Below are positions 26,195-34,740 of a stretch of 64,000 nt of DNA, piece after piece. The notes beneath the pieces were generated by a model that was not told the DNA's origin, searched no databases, and saw only the letters and a program-made list of their open reading frames with translations. Both the position numbers and the translations under genes were made by a program. Numbering within the stretch: the first letter of the stretch is position 1; every line of letters starts with the position of its first letter. This DNA is from Prosthecobacter vanneervenii (GTDB taxonomy: Bacteria > Verrucomicrobiota > Verrucomicrobiia > Verrucomicrobiales > Verrucomicrobiaceae). The stretch spans positions 549,695 through 613,694 of the forward strand of contig NZ_JACHIG010000002.1 of NCBI RefSeq assembly GCF_014203095.1, in the 5' to 3' direction.

Positions 26195-29100
26195 ATGCAT
26201 CCCCGGCTTTTCATCCTCGTCCTCGCCTTCCCCGTCCTGCTCTCCGCAGCCGCGCCCGCCAAGAAGGTGAAGTTCAACCGCGATGTGCGGCCCATCCTCT
26301 CGGACAAGTGCTTCTTCTGCCACGGCCCTGATCCCAAGAAGCGCGAGGCCGATCTGCGCCTGGACGTGCGTGAGGCCGCTGTGGAGGCCAAGGCCTTCAT
26401 TCCCGGCAAGGCAGACATGAGCGAGATCATCCAGCGCATCCTCACCACGGATGAGGATGACCACATGCCGCCGGCCAAGTCCAAGCTCGGCGATCTCACC
26501 GCCGAGGAGACGTCCATCCTCAAGCAGTGGATCAATGAAGGCGCGGAGTATGAGGCGCACTGGTCCTTCATTCCGCTGAAGGCCGATGCATCCAACCAAC
26601 GCAGCATCGACGACATCGTCAGCGCCGAACTGGCCGAACGAAACCTCAAGCTCCAACCCGAGGCCGCACCGGAGACGCTCATCCGCCGGCTGAGCTTTGA
26701 CCTTACTGGCCTGCCCCCATCGCCCAAGGAGATCAGCGGCTTTGTGGCCGAGCATCAGTTTGATGCCAAAGGCAGCATCCAGCATCTCGTCACGCGTCTG
26801 CTTGCGTCTCCTCACTACGGCGAACGCATGGCTGTGGACTGGCTGGATGTGGCACGCTACGCCGACAGCTACGGCTTTCAGGTGGACCGCGAGCGCGAGG
26901 TCTGGCCCTGGCGCGACTGGGTGGTGAAGGCCTACAACGAGAACCTGCCCTTCGACAAATTCATCACCTGGCAGCTTGCGGGCGATCTGCTCCCCAATCC
27001 CACCGATGAGCAAATCATGGCCACTGCCTACAACCGCCTGCACCAGCAGGAAAGCGAAGGCGGCAGCGTCGAAGAAGAGTACCGCGTGGAATACGTGGCC
27101 GACCGAGTGCAGACCGTGGCCACCACCTTCCTCGGCCTCACCTTTGAGTGCTCACGCTGCCATGACCACAAGTATGACCCCGTGACGCAGAAGGACTACT
27201 ACGGCCTCTTCTCCATGCTGCAAAACATCGACGAAGCGGGGCTGTATTCCTACTTCACACCGTCCCCGCCCACACCGGCCATGATGATGATGGACACGCC
27301 CGCCAAGGAGAAGCTGGCCGCGCTGAATGCCAAGGTGAAGAAGCTTGAGAAGAAGCTTAGTGATGCGGGCACTCCTGCCCGCACTGCGCTGGAACTGCGG
27401 ACAGGAGTGCCCGCATCACTGGAAGGCCAGATCGCGCACTTTACGTTTGATGAGGTTAAGGGCAACAAGCTCGCCGACGCGCTGCATCCCCCCCCGCCGC
27501 CTGCACCTCCGCAGCCAAAGCCGGTGGCTGATGCGAAGGACAAAACTCCGGCGCAGAAAAAGAAAGACGCCAAGGCCCCGCCTCCCGGCCCCGAGGCTGT
27601 GCTGAAAGGCGAAAACAAACTCGTGGCCGGTAAGCTCGGCAATGCCATCCAATTCACGGGTGACGATGCCGTGGACACACCGCTCGGAAACTTCAATCGC
27701 CACGATCCTTTCAGCATCTCGCTTTGGATTCAAACACCCGATGAAAAGCAGCGCGCCGTGGTGCTGCACCGCTCCCAGGCTTGGACAGACGCCGCCAGCC
27801 GCGGCTATGAGCTGCTCATTGAAGAGGGCCGCATCAAGTGGTCGCTGATTCACTTCTGGCCCGGCAATGCCATCTCCATCCGCACCCAGGCCAAGGTGCC
27901 GCTCAAGGAATGGACCCATGTCATCGTCACCAATGACGGCAGCAGCCGCGCCTCCGGCCTCAAGATCTACATCAATGGAAAGCTCGCCACAGTGGATGTT
28001 ATCAAAGACCACCTCACCAAAAACATCACCGGCGGCGGTCATGACAACATCAGCCTCGGCGAGCGCATGCGCGACCGTGGATTCAAAGACGGTCTCGTGG
28101 ACGACCTGCGCATCTTCGACCGCGACCTCTCGCTGCCCTTTGATGCGAAACTGCAGCCGCTGCTCGCCGAACTGAAAGCCGCACGCGCCGAAGTCACCGC
28201 CTTCGCCGATGCACAAAAGGAAATCATGGTCATGCAGGAGCTGCCGCAGCCCAAGAAAGCCTACCTCCTCACGCGCGGCGAGTATGACAAACGCGCCGAA
28301 GAAGTCGGCCCTGCGACACCCGCCTTCCTGCCGCCGATGTCGGCCAATGCTCCGAAGAACCGCCTCGGCTACGCGCAGTGGCTCACCGCACCGAATCATC
28401 CGCTGACTGCACGTGTCACCGTGAATCGCATCTGGCTCAGCCTCTTCGGACGCGGCTTAGTGAAAACCACCGAAGACTTCGGCAGCCAGGGCGAGCGTCC
28501 CTTGTATCCCGAGTTACTCGACCACCTCGCGCTGAAGCTCATTCAAAGCGGCTGGGATGTGAAGGCGCTGATTCAAGAGATCGTTACCAGCCGCGTGTAT
28601 CTGCAGCAAAGCATCGCCGATGCTAAGACCATGGCCGACGATCCCGACAACCAGTGGCTTGCACGCGGCCCGCACTTCCGCCTGCCCGCAGAGATGATTC
28701 GCGACAACGCCCTCGCCGCCTCCGGCCTGCTCAAGCTGACGATGGGTGGCGCACCCGTCTATCCTTATGAAATGACCGAGGCCTTCAAGCCCATGGGCCC
28801 CAGCGCGGGCGATGCCGTCTATCGCCGCAGCCTCTACACCAACTGGCGCCGCACCAGCCCCCCGCCCGCGATGGTCGCCTTCGACGCCCCACGCCGCGCC
28901 GTCTGCATCTCCAAACGTGAACGCACTGACTCCCCGCTGCAGGCGCTCATTTTGCTCAATGGTGTACAGTATGTGGAAGCCGCCCGCGTCCTCGGCGAAA
29001 AGCTGCATCTCGAAGCCAAGGGCGATGTCTCCAAGATGATCGAACTTGGCTTCCTCCTCTGCCTCAGCCGCAAACCGGATGCGGAGGAGATCAGCATCTG

Positions 29101-29278
29101 CACTCAGCTATATCAGGAACAGCTCACCCATTTCAAAGCCAAGCCCAAAGAAGCCGAAGAACTGATGAAGATGGGGAATGCGAAGCGGGATGCCTCCATT
29201 TCTCTGCCAGAAGCCGCCGCAGCTGCCGTGCTAGGGCAGGCGCTGCTGAACCATGATGCCTGCGTGGTAAAGCGCTGA
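26195..29278 (+). CDS. PSCyt1-PSCyt2-LamG-PSD1 heme protein, module 2
   Basis: A 1027-residue exported protein. The ATG at 26195 begins a signal peptide (MHPRLFILVLAFPVLLSAAA); a TTG eight codons upstream is less likely. PSCyt1 carries CFFCH (C39, C42, H43). PSCyt2 spans about 135-360 with [12 protein letters not shown] concanavalin-like LamG domain (about 411-645) replaces the beta-rich insert of module 1; it is interrupted early by a Pro/Lys/Ala-rich stretch that includes HPPPPPAPPQPKP. PSD1 lies at about 722-955. Codons 389-408 are built on a 19-bp inverted repeat. Its DUF1501 partner is 797 bp away rather than adjacent. Confidence 0.9.
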   Translation: MHPRLFILVLAFPVLLSAAAPAKKVKFNRDVRPILSDKCFFCHGPDPKKREADLRLDVREAAVEAKAFIPGKADMSEIIQRILTTDEDDHMPPAKSKLGDLTAEETSILKQWINEGAEYEAHWSFIPLKADASNQRSIDDIVSAELAERNLKLQPEAAPETLIRRLSFDLTGLPPSPKEISGFVAEHQFDAKGSIQHLVTRLLASPHYGERMAVDWLDVARYADSYGFQVDREREVWPWRDWVVKAYNENLPFDKFITWQLAGDLLPNPTDEQIMATAYNRLHQQESEGGSVEEEYRVEYVADRVQTVATTFLGLTFECSRCHDHKYDPVTQKDYYGLFSMLQNIDEAGLYSYFTPSPPTPAMMMMDTPAKEKLAALNAKVKKLEKKLSDAGTPARTALELRTGVPASLEGQIAHFTFDEVKGNKLADALHPPPPPAPPQPKPVADAKDKTPAQKKKDAKAPPPGPEAVLKGENKLVAGKLGNAIQFTGDDAVDTPLGNFNRHDPFSISLWIQTPDEKQRAVVLHRSQAWTDAASRGYELLIEEGRIKWSLIHFWPGNAISIRTQAKVPLKEWTHVIVTNDGSSRASGLKIYINGKLATVDVIKDHLTKNITGGGHDNISLGERMRDRGFKDGLVDDLRIFDRDLSLPFDAKLQPLLAELKAARAEVTAFADAQKEIMVMQELPQPKKAYLLTRGEYDKRAEEVGPATPAFLPPMSANAPKNRLGYAQWLTAPNHPLTARVTVNRIWLSLFGRGLVKTTEDFGSQGERPLYPELLDHLALKLIQSGWDVKALIQEIVTSRVYLQQSIADAKTMADDPDNQWLARGPHFRLPAEMIRDNALAASGLLKLTMGGAPVYPYEMTEAFKPMGPSAGDAVYRRSLYTNWRRTSPPPAMVAFDAPRRAVCISKRERTDSPLQALILLNGVQYVEAARVLGEKLHLEAKGDVSKMIELGFLLCLSRKPDAEEISICTQLYQEQLTHFKAKPKEAEELMKMGNAKRDASISLPEAAAAAVLGQALLNHDACVVKR
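27359..27419. repeat. 19-bp inverted repeat inside the PSD1 coding sequence
   Basis: AGTGATGCGGGCACTCCTG (27359-27377) is exactly complementary to CAGGAGTGCCCGCATCACT (27401-27419), with 23 nt between. The 61-bp segment is read in frame as about 20 residues (DAGTPARTALELRTGVPASL) between PSCyt2 and LamG. It looks like a palindromic element captured in the gene. Confidence 0.9.
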
Positions 29279-29282
29279 GATT

Positions 29283-29458
29283 TTGAACCACTAATCGGAC
29301 ACTAATCTCACACTAATAACCGAATCAAGATCCCGATTCAGACACACCAACCGCCAGGTGTTTTTAAAAATCTCACCCACAAATTCACCAACCCCAAGTC
29401 GCAAACTTCTATCCCACCCATCATCATTAGTGTTCCATTAGTGTACGATTAGTGGTTA
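29283..29458. repeat. 11-bp-phased inverted repeat (CACTAAT family), copy B
   Basis: It begins TTGAACCACTAATCG five bases after the PSD1 stop and ends CGATTAGTGGTTA at about 29457. Arms have three CACTAAT units at 11-bp spacing, as in copies A and C. The centre is longer (about 105 bp) and shares a CCCGATTC segment with copy A. Confidence 0.9.
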
Positions 29459-29494
29459 CTTCCAATATCCGACTCATCAAACCGCTTAAGCCCC

Positions 29495-29908
29495 ATGATC
29501 ATCAAAAGAAAACGCCTGAAGATCGAAATGCGCGAAGACGGCCCCTTCCAGCAGGAAGGTTTTGATCTCATGGCAGCAGTGTTTGATGTGCACAACGAGA
29601 ACGGGGGCGGTCTGGCAGAAGAAGTCTATCAGGAAAGCCTTGAGATCGAGCTCTCCCTTCGCGGGATTCCATTCACCGCCAAACAGAACCTGGCCATTTA
29701 CTACAAAGGTCACGAGCTAAAACGCCGCTACGTCCCAGATCTATACGTGCATGATGGCATGGTGGTGGAACTCAAAGCCGTGGCACAGCTTCTTCCCGAG
29801 CACGAGGCGCAGCTTTTTAACTACATGCGCCTGACCGGCAAAGAAGTCGGCTACCTCATCAACTTCGCCCCTCTCAAGCGCGTCGAATGGCGTCGCTACG
29901 TTTTGTAA
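29495..29908 (+). CDS. GxxExxY protein (PD-(D/E)XK nuclease-like)
   Basis: A 137-residue protein of the GxxExxY family (PF13366/TIGR04256 type). The naming motif is G39-L-A-E42-E-V-Y45. The nuclease-like core has PDLYV (P81-D82) followed by E92-L-K94 in VVELKAV, matching the PD-(D/E)XK pattern; the C-terminal GYLINFAPLK block is also typical. No cellular role has been established for the family, as far as I know. It sits between repeat copies B and C and separates PSD1 module 2 from its DUF1501 partner, which suggests that gene and repeats arrived as one unit. Confidence 0.9.
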   Translation: MIIKRKRLKIEMREDGPFQQEGFDLMAAVFDVHNENGGGLAEEVYQESLEIELSLRGIPFTAKQNLAIYYKGHELKRRYVPDLYVHDGMVVELKAVAQLLPEHEAQLFNYMRLTGKEVGYLINFAPLKRVEWRRYVL

Positions 29909-29919
29909 ACCACTGACAT

Positions 29920-30041
29920 TTGAACCACTAATCGCACACTAATCTAACACTAATAATCAAACCAACGGCCACTCATCACCCAGAGGCACCGCACACCCAC
30001 AAGCCCCCTCATTAGTGTTCCATTAGTGTACGATTAGTGGT
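29920..30041. repeat. 11-bp-phased inverted repeat (CACTAAT family), copy C
   Basis: The left arm starts TTGAACCACTAATCG (29920-29934) and the right arm ends CGATTAGTGG at 30040. Three CACTAAT units per arm at 11-bp spacing surround a centre of about 50 bp. It ends 35 bp before the DUF1501 start. Confidence 0.9.
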
Positions 30042-30075
30042 CCCCCTCTTTTTCTACCCTCGCCGCACCACGATC

Positions 30076-31539
30076 ATGAATCCCATCAGCACCAGCCAGT
30101 ATCATTCAGCAGTTCCAGGGTCTGATCACTTCGGACTGATAAACCGCCGCACCCTCCTCAATCGTTTTGGCATGGGCCTCGGCGGCATTGCGCTCAATGA
30201 GCTGCTCGCCCAGGGCTCCGAATCTGTGGACCACGGTGTGCTGGGTGGCACGCACTTTGCGCCGAAGGCGAAGAGGATCATTTATCTCTTCATGTCTGGC
30301 GGACCTTCGCATCTGGACTTGTTTGATTACAAGCCGCTGCTGAACAAACGCCATGGCGAGCAGCTTCCCGATTCTGTGCGCGGCACCCAGCGGCTCACGG
30401 GCATGTCGGGAAACCAGTCCTCCATTCCGATGGTGGGCTCTCCCTTCAAGTTCACGCAGCATGGGCAGGCAGGGGGATGGTTCAGCGAGCTGCTGCCGCA
30501 CACCGCCAGCATCGCGGACGACATCTGCGTCGCGCGCTCGATGTTCACGGAGTCCATCAATCACGGCCCCGGTGTCACCTTTTTCCAGACCGGCACCCAG
30601 ATCCCCGGACGTCCTAGCTTTGGCTCGTGGCTGAGCTACGGCCTGGGGGCGGAGAATGCGAATCTGCCTTCATTCACGGTGCTCATCACCAAGGGCAAAG
30701 GCGGCCAGCCGCTCGGCTCTCATCTGTGGGGCAGCGGCTTCCTGCCGACCAAGCACCAGGGCGTACTCTTCCGCGCGGCGAAGGATCCGGTGCTGTATCT
30801 TGGCAATCCGGCAGGCGTCAGTGCGGACAGCCGCAGGCTGATGCTGGATCGCCTCAAGGAGTTGCACGAGCACCAGTTCGCCGGCACGCCGGATGCGGAG
30901 ATCCAGAACCGGATCGACCACTACGAGATGGCCTTCCGCATGCAGACCAGCATCCCGGAAGTGACCGACCTCAGCGACGAACCCCAGCACATCCTCGACA
31001 GCTACGGCCCGGATGTGAAGACACCCGGCACCTTTGCCGCGAACTGCCTACAGGCGCGACGCCTCGCCGAAAAAGGCGTGCGCTTCATCCAGCTCTACCA
31101 CCAGGACTGGGACCACCACGGCGGCCTGCCCGGTGCGCTGCCAAAGCTCTGCAAAGAAACCGACCAGCCCGCCGCTGCCTTGGTGAAGGACCTCAAGCAG
31201 CGGGGACTGCTCGAAGACACCCTCGTCGTCTGGGGCGGCGAATTCGGCCGCACCGCTTACTGCCAGGGCAAGATCAGCACCAACTTCGGTCGCGACCACC
31301 ACCCTCGCTGCTTCAGCGCCTGGTTCGCCGGCGGCGGCATCAAGGCGGGCTCCGTCTATGGCGAGACCGACGACTTCGGCTACAACACCGTCAAAGACGG
31401 ACTCCACATCCACGACTTCCACGCCACTCTGATGTATCTCCTCGGCATCGACCACGAGCGGCTGACTTACAAGTTCCAGGGCCGCCGTTACCGGCTAACG
31501 GACATCCACGGAAAGGTACAGAAGGGGCTGCTGGCCTGA
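30076..31539 (+). CDS. DUF1501 family protein, module 2
   Basis: A 487-residue paralog of the protein at 21512, with the same blocks: [39 protein letters not shown] and RDHHPRCFS. The N-terminus has a Tat-like motif NRRTLLNRFGMGLGG. The ATG at 30076 is chosen because the upstream open frame runs through repeat copy C. Its natural partner is the PSD1 gene ending at 29278; the GxxExxY cassette lies between them, so the promoter or readthrough situation differs from module 1. Confidence 0.88.
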   Translation: MNPISTSQYHSAVPGSDHFGLINRRTLLNRFGMGLGGIALNELLAQGSESVDHGVLGGTHFAPKAKRIIYLFMSGGPSHLDLFDYKPLLNKRHGEQLPDSVRGTQRLTGMSGNQSSIPMVGSPFKFTQHGQAGGWFSELLPHTASIADDICVARSMFTESINHGPGVTFFQTGTQIPGRPSFGSWLSYGLGAENANLPSFTVLITKGKGGQPLGSHLWGSGFLPTKHQGVLFRAAKDPVLYLGNPAGVSADSRRLMLDRLKELHEHQFAGTPDAEIQNRIDHYEMAFRMQTSIPEVTDLSDEPQHILDSYGPDVKTPGTFAANCLQARRLAEKGVRFIQLYHQDWDHHGGLPGALPKLCKETDQPAAALVKDLKQRGLLEDTLVVWGGEFGRTAYCQGKISTNFGRDHHPRCFSAWFAGGGIKAGSVYGETDDFGYNTVKDGLHIHDFHATLMYLLGIDHERLTYKFQGRRYRLTDIHGKVQKGLLA

Positions 31540-31659
31540 CATTGAGCCCTGGGCTCCAACTCGCCACTATCGGCACACCTCAGCCGGGATTCGTCATTTT
31601 CGCACCATCCCTGCCGCTTGCTCTGGCCTGAATCCGGTGTTCATTGCCCATCCCCTTTC

Positions 31660-32262
31660 ATGAGCCAAGCCCGCACCGCCAAACAGCACCGCAAAACCGC
31701 CGAGACGGACATTGAGATCGAGCTCAATGTCGATGGTTCCGGCAAATCGCAGATCGACACCGGAGTGCCGTTCTTCGACCACATGCTCACGCTGTTCAGC
31801 AAGCACGGCCTGTTTGACCTCAAGGTGAAGGTCGTGGGTGACATCGAGGTGGACTACCACCACACCGTCGAAGACACTGGCATCGTCCTGGGCAACTGCT
31901 TCCGCGAAGCCCTCGGCAACAAGGCTGGCATCACGCGCTACGGCTTCTTCCTCCTGCCCATGGATGAAACCTTGGCCGAGGTGGCGATGGACCTCAGCGG
32001 CCGCGCCTTCCTCAGCTACCATGCGCCAGAGCGCGTCGAGGCCATCGGCGGCGTGAACCGCTTCAGCTACCAGCTCGTGGAGGAGTTTCTCCGCGCCTTC
32101 TCTTCCAGCCTGCTGGCCACCCTCCACGTCGAGATCCGCCGTGGCCGCGATGCGCACCACATGGCCGAGGCCATCTTCAAAGGTCTGGCCCGCGCACTGG
32201 ATGCCGCCACCAAGCTCGATCCCCGCGTCACTGGCATCCCTAGCACGAAAGACGTCCTGTGA
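31660..32262 (+). CDS. hisB: Imidazoleglycerol-phosphate dehydratase
   Basis: A 200-residue enzyme of histidine synthesis that dehydrates imidazole glycerol phosphate to imidazole acetol phosphate. The two conserved His-rich motifs are visible: FFDHML and [10 protein letters not shown] in the first half, and [15 protein letters not shown] with the second metal-binding His-His-x-x-Glu in the other. Length is normal for a monofunctional HisB. The ATG at 31660 starts MSQARTAK. The stop overlaps the start of hisH by one base. Confidence 0.97.
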   Translation: MSQARTAKQHRKTAETDIEIELNVDGSGKSQIDTGVPFFDHMLTLFSKHGLFDLKVKVVGDIEVDYHHTVEDTGIVLGNCFREALGNKAGITRYGFFLLPMDETLAEVAMDLSGRAFLSYHAPERVEAIGGVNRFSYQLVEEFLRAFSSSLLATLHVEIRRGRDAHHMAEAIFKGLARALDAATKLDPRVTGIPSTKDVL

Positions 32263-32897
32263 TGAAACTCGGAGTGCTTGATTACGGCGGCGGAAACCTC
32301 CGCAGCGTGCTGAATGCCTTTGATGCGATCGACGCCCACGCAGACCTCGTCACAAAGCCGGAAGACTTCGCGTCCATCGACGTGCTCGTCTTTCCTGGCC
32401 AGGGCGCGTTTGGCGACTCCATCCGCATCCTCAAAGAGACTGGCCTGTGGGAGCCCCTGCAGGCCTGGCTCAAGGCGGAAAAGCCCTACCTCGGCATCTG
32501 CCTGGGCTACCAGCTCCTGTTTGAAAGCAGCGAGGAATCCCCTGGCGTGGAAGGCCTCTGCGTGGCCAAAGGCCAGGTGAAAAAGTTCGATCCCGCCAGC
32601 GGCCTCAAGATCCCGCACATGGGCTGGAACGTGGCGCAGTGGGAGCCCGCGCAGGCTGCGGTCTGGTCCGGACTGCCGAATCCGACTCACATCTACTTTG
32701 TGCACTCGTACTACCCGGATGTGCAGGATGAATCTCTAGCGCTCTGCCGCACTGACTACGGAGTGAGCTTCATCAGCGGCATCGCGAAGAAGAATCTCGT
32801 GGCTGTGCAGTTTCATCCGGAGAAAAGCCAGGAAGCTGGACTTACACTGCTGCGGAATTCTCTGCAGGTGCTGAAGACGCAGGCCCAGATCGAGTAA
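32262..32897 (+). CDS. hisH: Imidazole glycerol phosphate synthase, glutaminase subunit
   Basis: A 211-residue class I glutamine amidotransferase that supplies ammonia to HisF. The catalytic triad is C80 (LGICLGYQ), H185 and E187 (QFHPEKS). The oxyanion-strand PGQGAF segment and the N-terminal DYGGGNLRS are typical. The ATG overlaps the hisB stop (TGATG); a GTG one codon upstream is possible. hisA and hisF do not follow, so the pathway is dispersed. Confidence 0.97.
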   Translation: MKLGVLDYGGGNLRSVLNAFDAIDAHADLVTKPEDFASIDVLVFPGQGAFGDSIRILKETGLWEPLQAWLKAEKPYLGICLGYQLLFESSEESPGVEGLCVAKGQVKKFDPASGLKIPHMGWNVAQWEPAQAAVWSGLPNPTHIYFVHSYYPDVQDESLALCRTDYGVSFISGIAKKNLVAVQFHPEKSQEAGLTLLRNSLQVLKTQAQIE

Positions 32898-32945
32898 AAG
32901 CAGCCGACTCCAAACCAAGGGTGGGCTTTTGGGGGCCAATCTTGG

Positions 32946-34136
32946 TCAAGGGGCCAGCTGTGCAGCGATGTTGCGGAGGGTTGCCTGATCCTCCTTGCAG
33001 AGGCGTGACAAGGGCACATTAAAAAACTTGCCGTCTGAGCGCTTGAAGCGGCCGGTGTCTTGGGATGCAGTGGTAAAGCCTTCAAAAGAAGCACGCATGA
33101 CGCGACCTGTGGGGTCTTTCCAGTCGCGCATGGGCGTGGGCAGGACAACTTCAGCCTCTGTCGAGGCCAGAGCCAGAATGCTTCCAGCCAGTCTCTGATC
33201 CCGGCTCAGAGCAGGCAGCACCGCACCGGCCGCGTGCGGTTCAAAGTATTTCTCCAGCCGGGCCTGAGCTTCAGCTTCCGAGTAGCGGTGCTCAATCCCC
33301 CTGTCCCATTGTTCATTTTCCACATTCGCCTTCAGCAGGGTGGCATCAGGCAAGCCGCCTTCGACCACTTCATCGTAGAGAGCCACTCCTCGCACCCCCA
33401 CCACCACGAGCCGAGGCTGTGGCTGCAGCGTCGCGGCCTGCCTGCAGGCCTGCGTCCATGCCATCCCTGTCATGAAACGCCTGGCCTCTTTATCAAAATT
33501 CCGCAATCCGGGCACATGCACCATGAACACACAGGACTCAGGATTGATCTGGCAGTAGCTCAAAAACTTATCATTGGAGAGGCCGAAAAAAGAGCTTGTC
33601 TCCGGCTTCTGCACTCCGAGCTCACGCTCTCTTCTGACTTTCTCTGAAAAATTCTCCGCCAGTCTTTCCGCAATGGGCGTGTTTCCGTAGCCCGTCTTGC
33701 CTTTGTCGGTATCGATCAGGCGGTTTGCCTCCATGTAGGCCGCCTTTGCCGGGCTGGGAGGTGCCATCAATTGAGTCTTGCTGATGAAATCCACCACCGG
33801 CCTGCCATAGGAGAGAACCGTCAGCACACAGGCGGTGACGACCGTCAGAACGGTCCAGCGCGGTGGAGAAATCGAGAACAATGAGTGAGAGATGTAGAGC
33901 ACCACCGGACGCTGTGTGTCCGTGTCCAAGTACATCTTCTTTTTCGGCCTGCCGATGGTTTTTCCATAAAGCCAGACGGTCAGGGCCGCGCCCCAGGCAT
34001 AGGCGGGCACCACCAGAAACGAGAGCAACTCAGAATGCGAGACCGCATGAACATATGCCGCCGCACGCCCCAGAACCAAGGCACCCAGAATGCCGAAAAT
34101 CGCAATTAAGAAACCATGTCCTTTCCAGATAAGCAT
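32946..34136 (-). CDS. Membrane protein with C-terminal SHD1-like domain
   Basis: A 396-residue protein with three predicted membrane segments (about 8-30, 38-58 and 94-112), then a soluble region of unknown fold. The last 60 residues (RDWKDPTGRVMRASFEG ... DGKFFNVPLSRLCKEDQ) match the SLA1-homology-1 (SHD1) pattern common in secreted PVC proteins. I do not recognise the middle part, which has a VVVGVRGVALYDEV strand-like segment. Probably envelope-located. It converges with hisH (48 bp gap) and has an AT-rich upstream region (34137-34200). Confidence 0.65.
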   Translation of the reverse strand: MLIWKGHGFLIAIFGILGALVLGRAAAYVHAVSHSELLSFLVVPAYAWGAALTVWLYGKTIGRPKKKMYLDTDTQRPVVLYISHSLFSISPPRWTVLTVVTACVLTVLSYGRPVVDFISKTQLMAPPSPAKAAYMEANRLIDTDKGKTGYGNTPIAERLAENFSEKVRRERELGVQKPETSSFFGLSNDKFLSYCQINPESCVFMVHVPGLRNFDKEARRFMTGMAWTQACRQAATLQPQPRLVVVGVRGVALYDEVVEGGLPDATLLKANVENEQWDRGIEHRYSEAEAQARLEKYFEPHAAGAVLPALSRDQRLAGSILALASTEAEVVLPTPMRDWKDPTGRVMRASFEGFTTASQDTGRFKRSDGKFFNVPLSRLCKEDQATLRNIAAQLAP

Positions 34137-34344
34137 GGCCGCCTCATAACATAAAACCGGCTTCCATCTAATTATTTTTTATATTCACCCTCAACATTTG
34201 CCCAGAGCCAGTCATCTTGTGACAAATCTGTGATAGGCATACGCCCATATTCAGACATAGGACATCTTCAAGATAACGGATGTGCAGATGCCTCGTCTGA
34301 GTGAGGTAAATAGCACCTAGCATGCCAGGCCAATCCTGTGGCGG

Positions 34345-34740
34345 CTACTTGGCAGATGAAGTCTGAGCGCCATCCTGCCCCTCGTCTGCCGGCAGATCCG
34401 GCAGCGGTGGCGGCAGGTTGTCGATGATATTGAGCAGCGGCACACCGCGCTCCACGGTCTTGTCCAGACGGAAGTAGAGGAGCGGGCTGCAGCGCAGCTT
34501 CACGCGCTTGTAGAGATCCCGCTGCAGATGGCCACGGGCCTTGTTGAGCTTTTCGACAGCGGCCTCCTGCTGATGAGGCTTGCCGAGAACGCCCACGTAA
34601 ACAAAGCACTGCCTCATGTCCGGCGTCACGCTCACCTCATGGATGGTGACGAAGCAATTCTCGATCCGGAAATCCTTCTCGATGATGGTGCCCAGCTCAC
34701 GCCGGATGAGCTCGCAGACTTTTTCGACTCGGAGGGACAT
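34345..34740 (-). CDS. rbfA: Ribosome-binding factor A
   Basis: A 131-residue KH-fold protein that binds the pre-30S subunit and assists 16S maturation. The N-terminal RVEKVCELIRRELGTII and VTPDMRQCFVYVGVLG blocks and the LRCSPLLYFRLDKTVERG block are the family signature. The ATG at 34740 overlaps the infB stop by one base (TAATG), which supports translational coupling and this start rather than one twelve codons upstream. It is the last gene of nusA-infB-rbfA. Confidence 0.95.
   Translation of the reverse strand: MSLRVEKVCELIRRELGTIIEKDFRIENCFVTIHEVSVTPDMRQCFVYVGVLGKPHQQEAAVEKLNKARGHLQRDLYKRVKLRCSPLLYFRLDKTVERGVPLLNIIDNLPPPLPDLPADEGQDGAQTSSAK

Noticed and set aside
29495..29908. Conventional insertion sequence around the GxxExxY gene
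   Set aside because: No transposase or DDE/Y1 motif is present; the gene is nuclease-like and the flanking repeats are internally palindromic, so a classical IS is not supported.
22980..30041. CRISPR array, suggested by repeated CACTAAT units
   Set aside because: Units are 7 bp at 11-bp spacing arranged as inverted arms, with no spacers of 30-40 bp and no cas genes.
30627..31631. 334-codon plus-strand frame overlapping DUF1501 module 2
   Set aside because: Arg/Pro/Gln-rich alternative frame of a certain gene; it merely runs past the stop into hisB upstream DNA.
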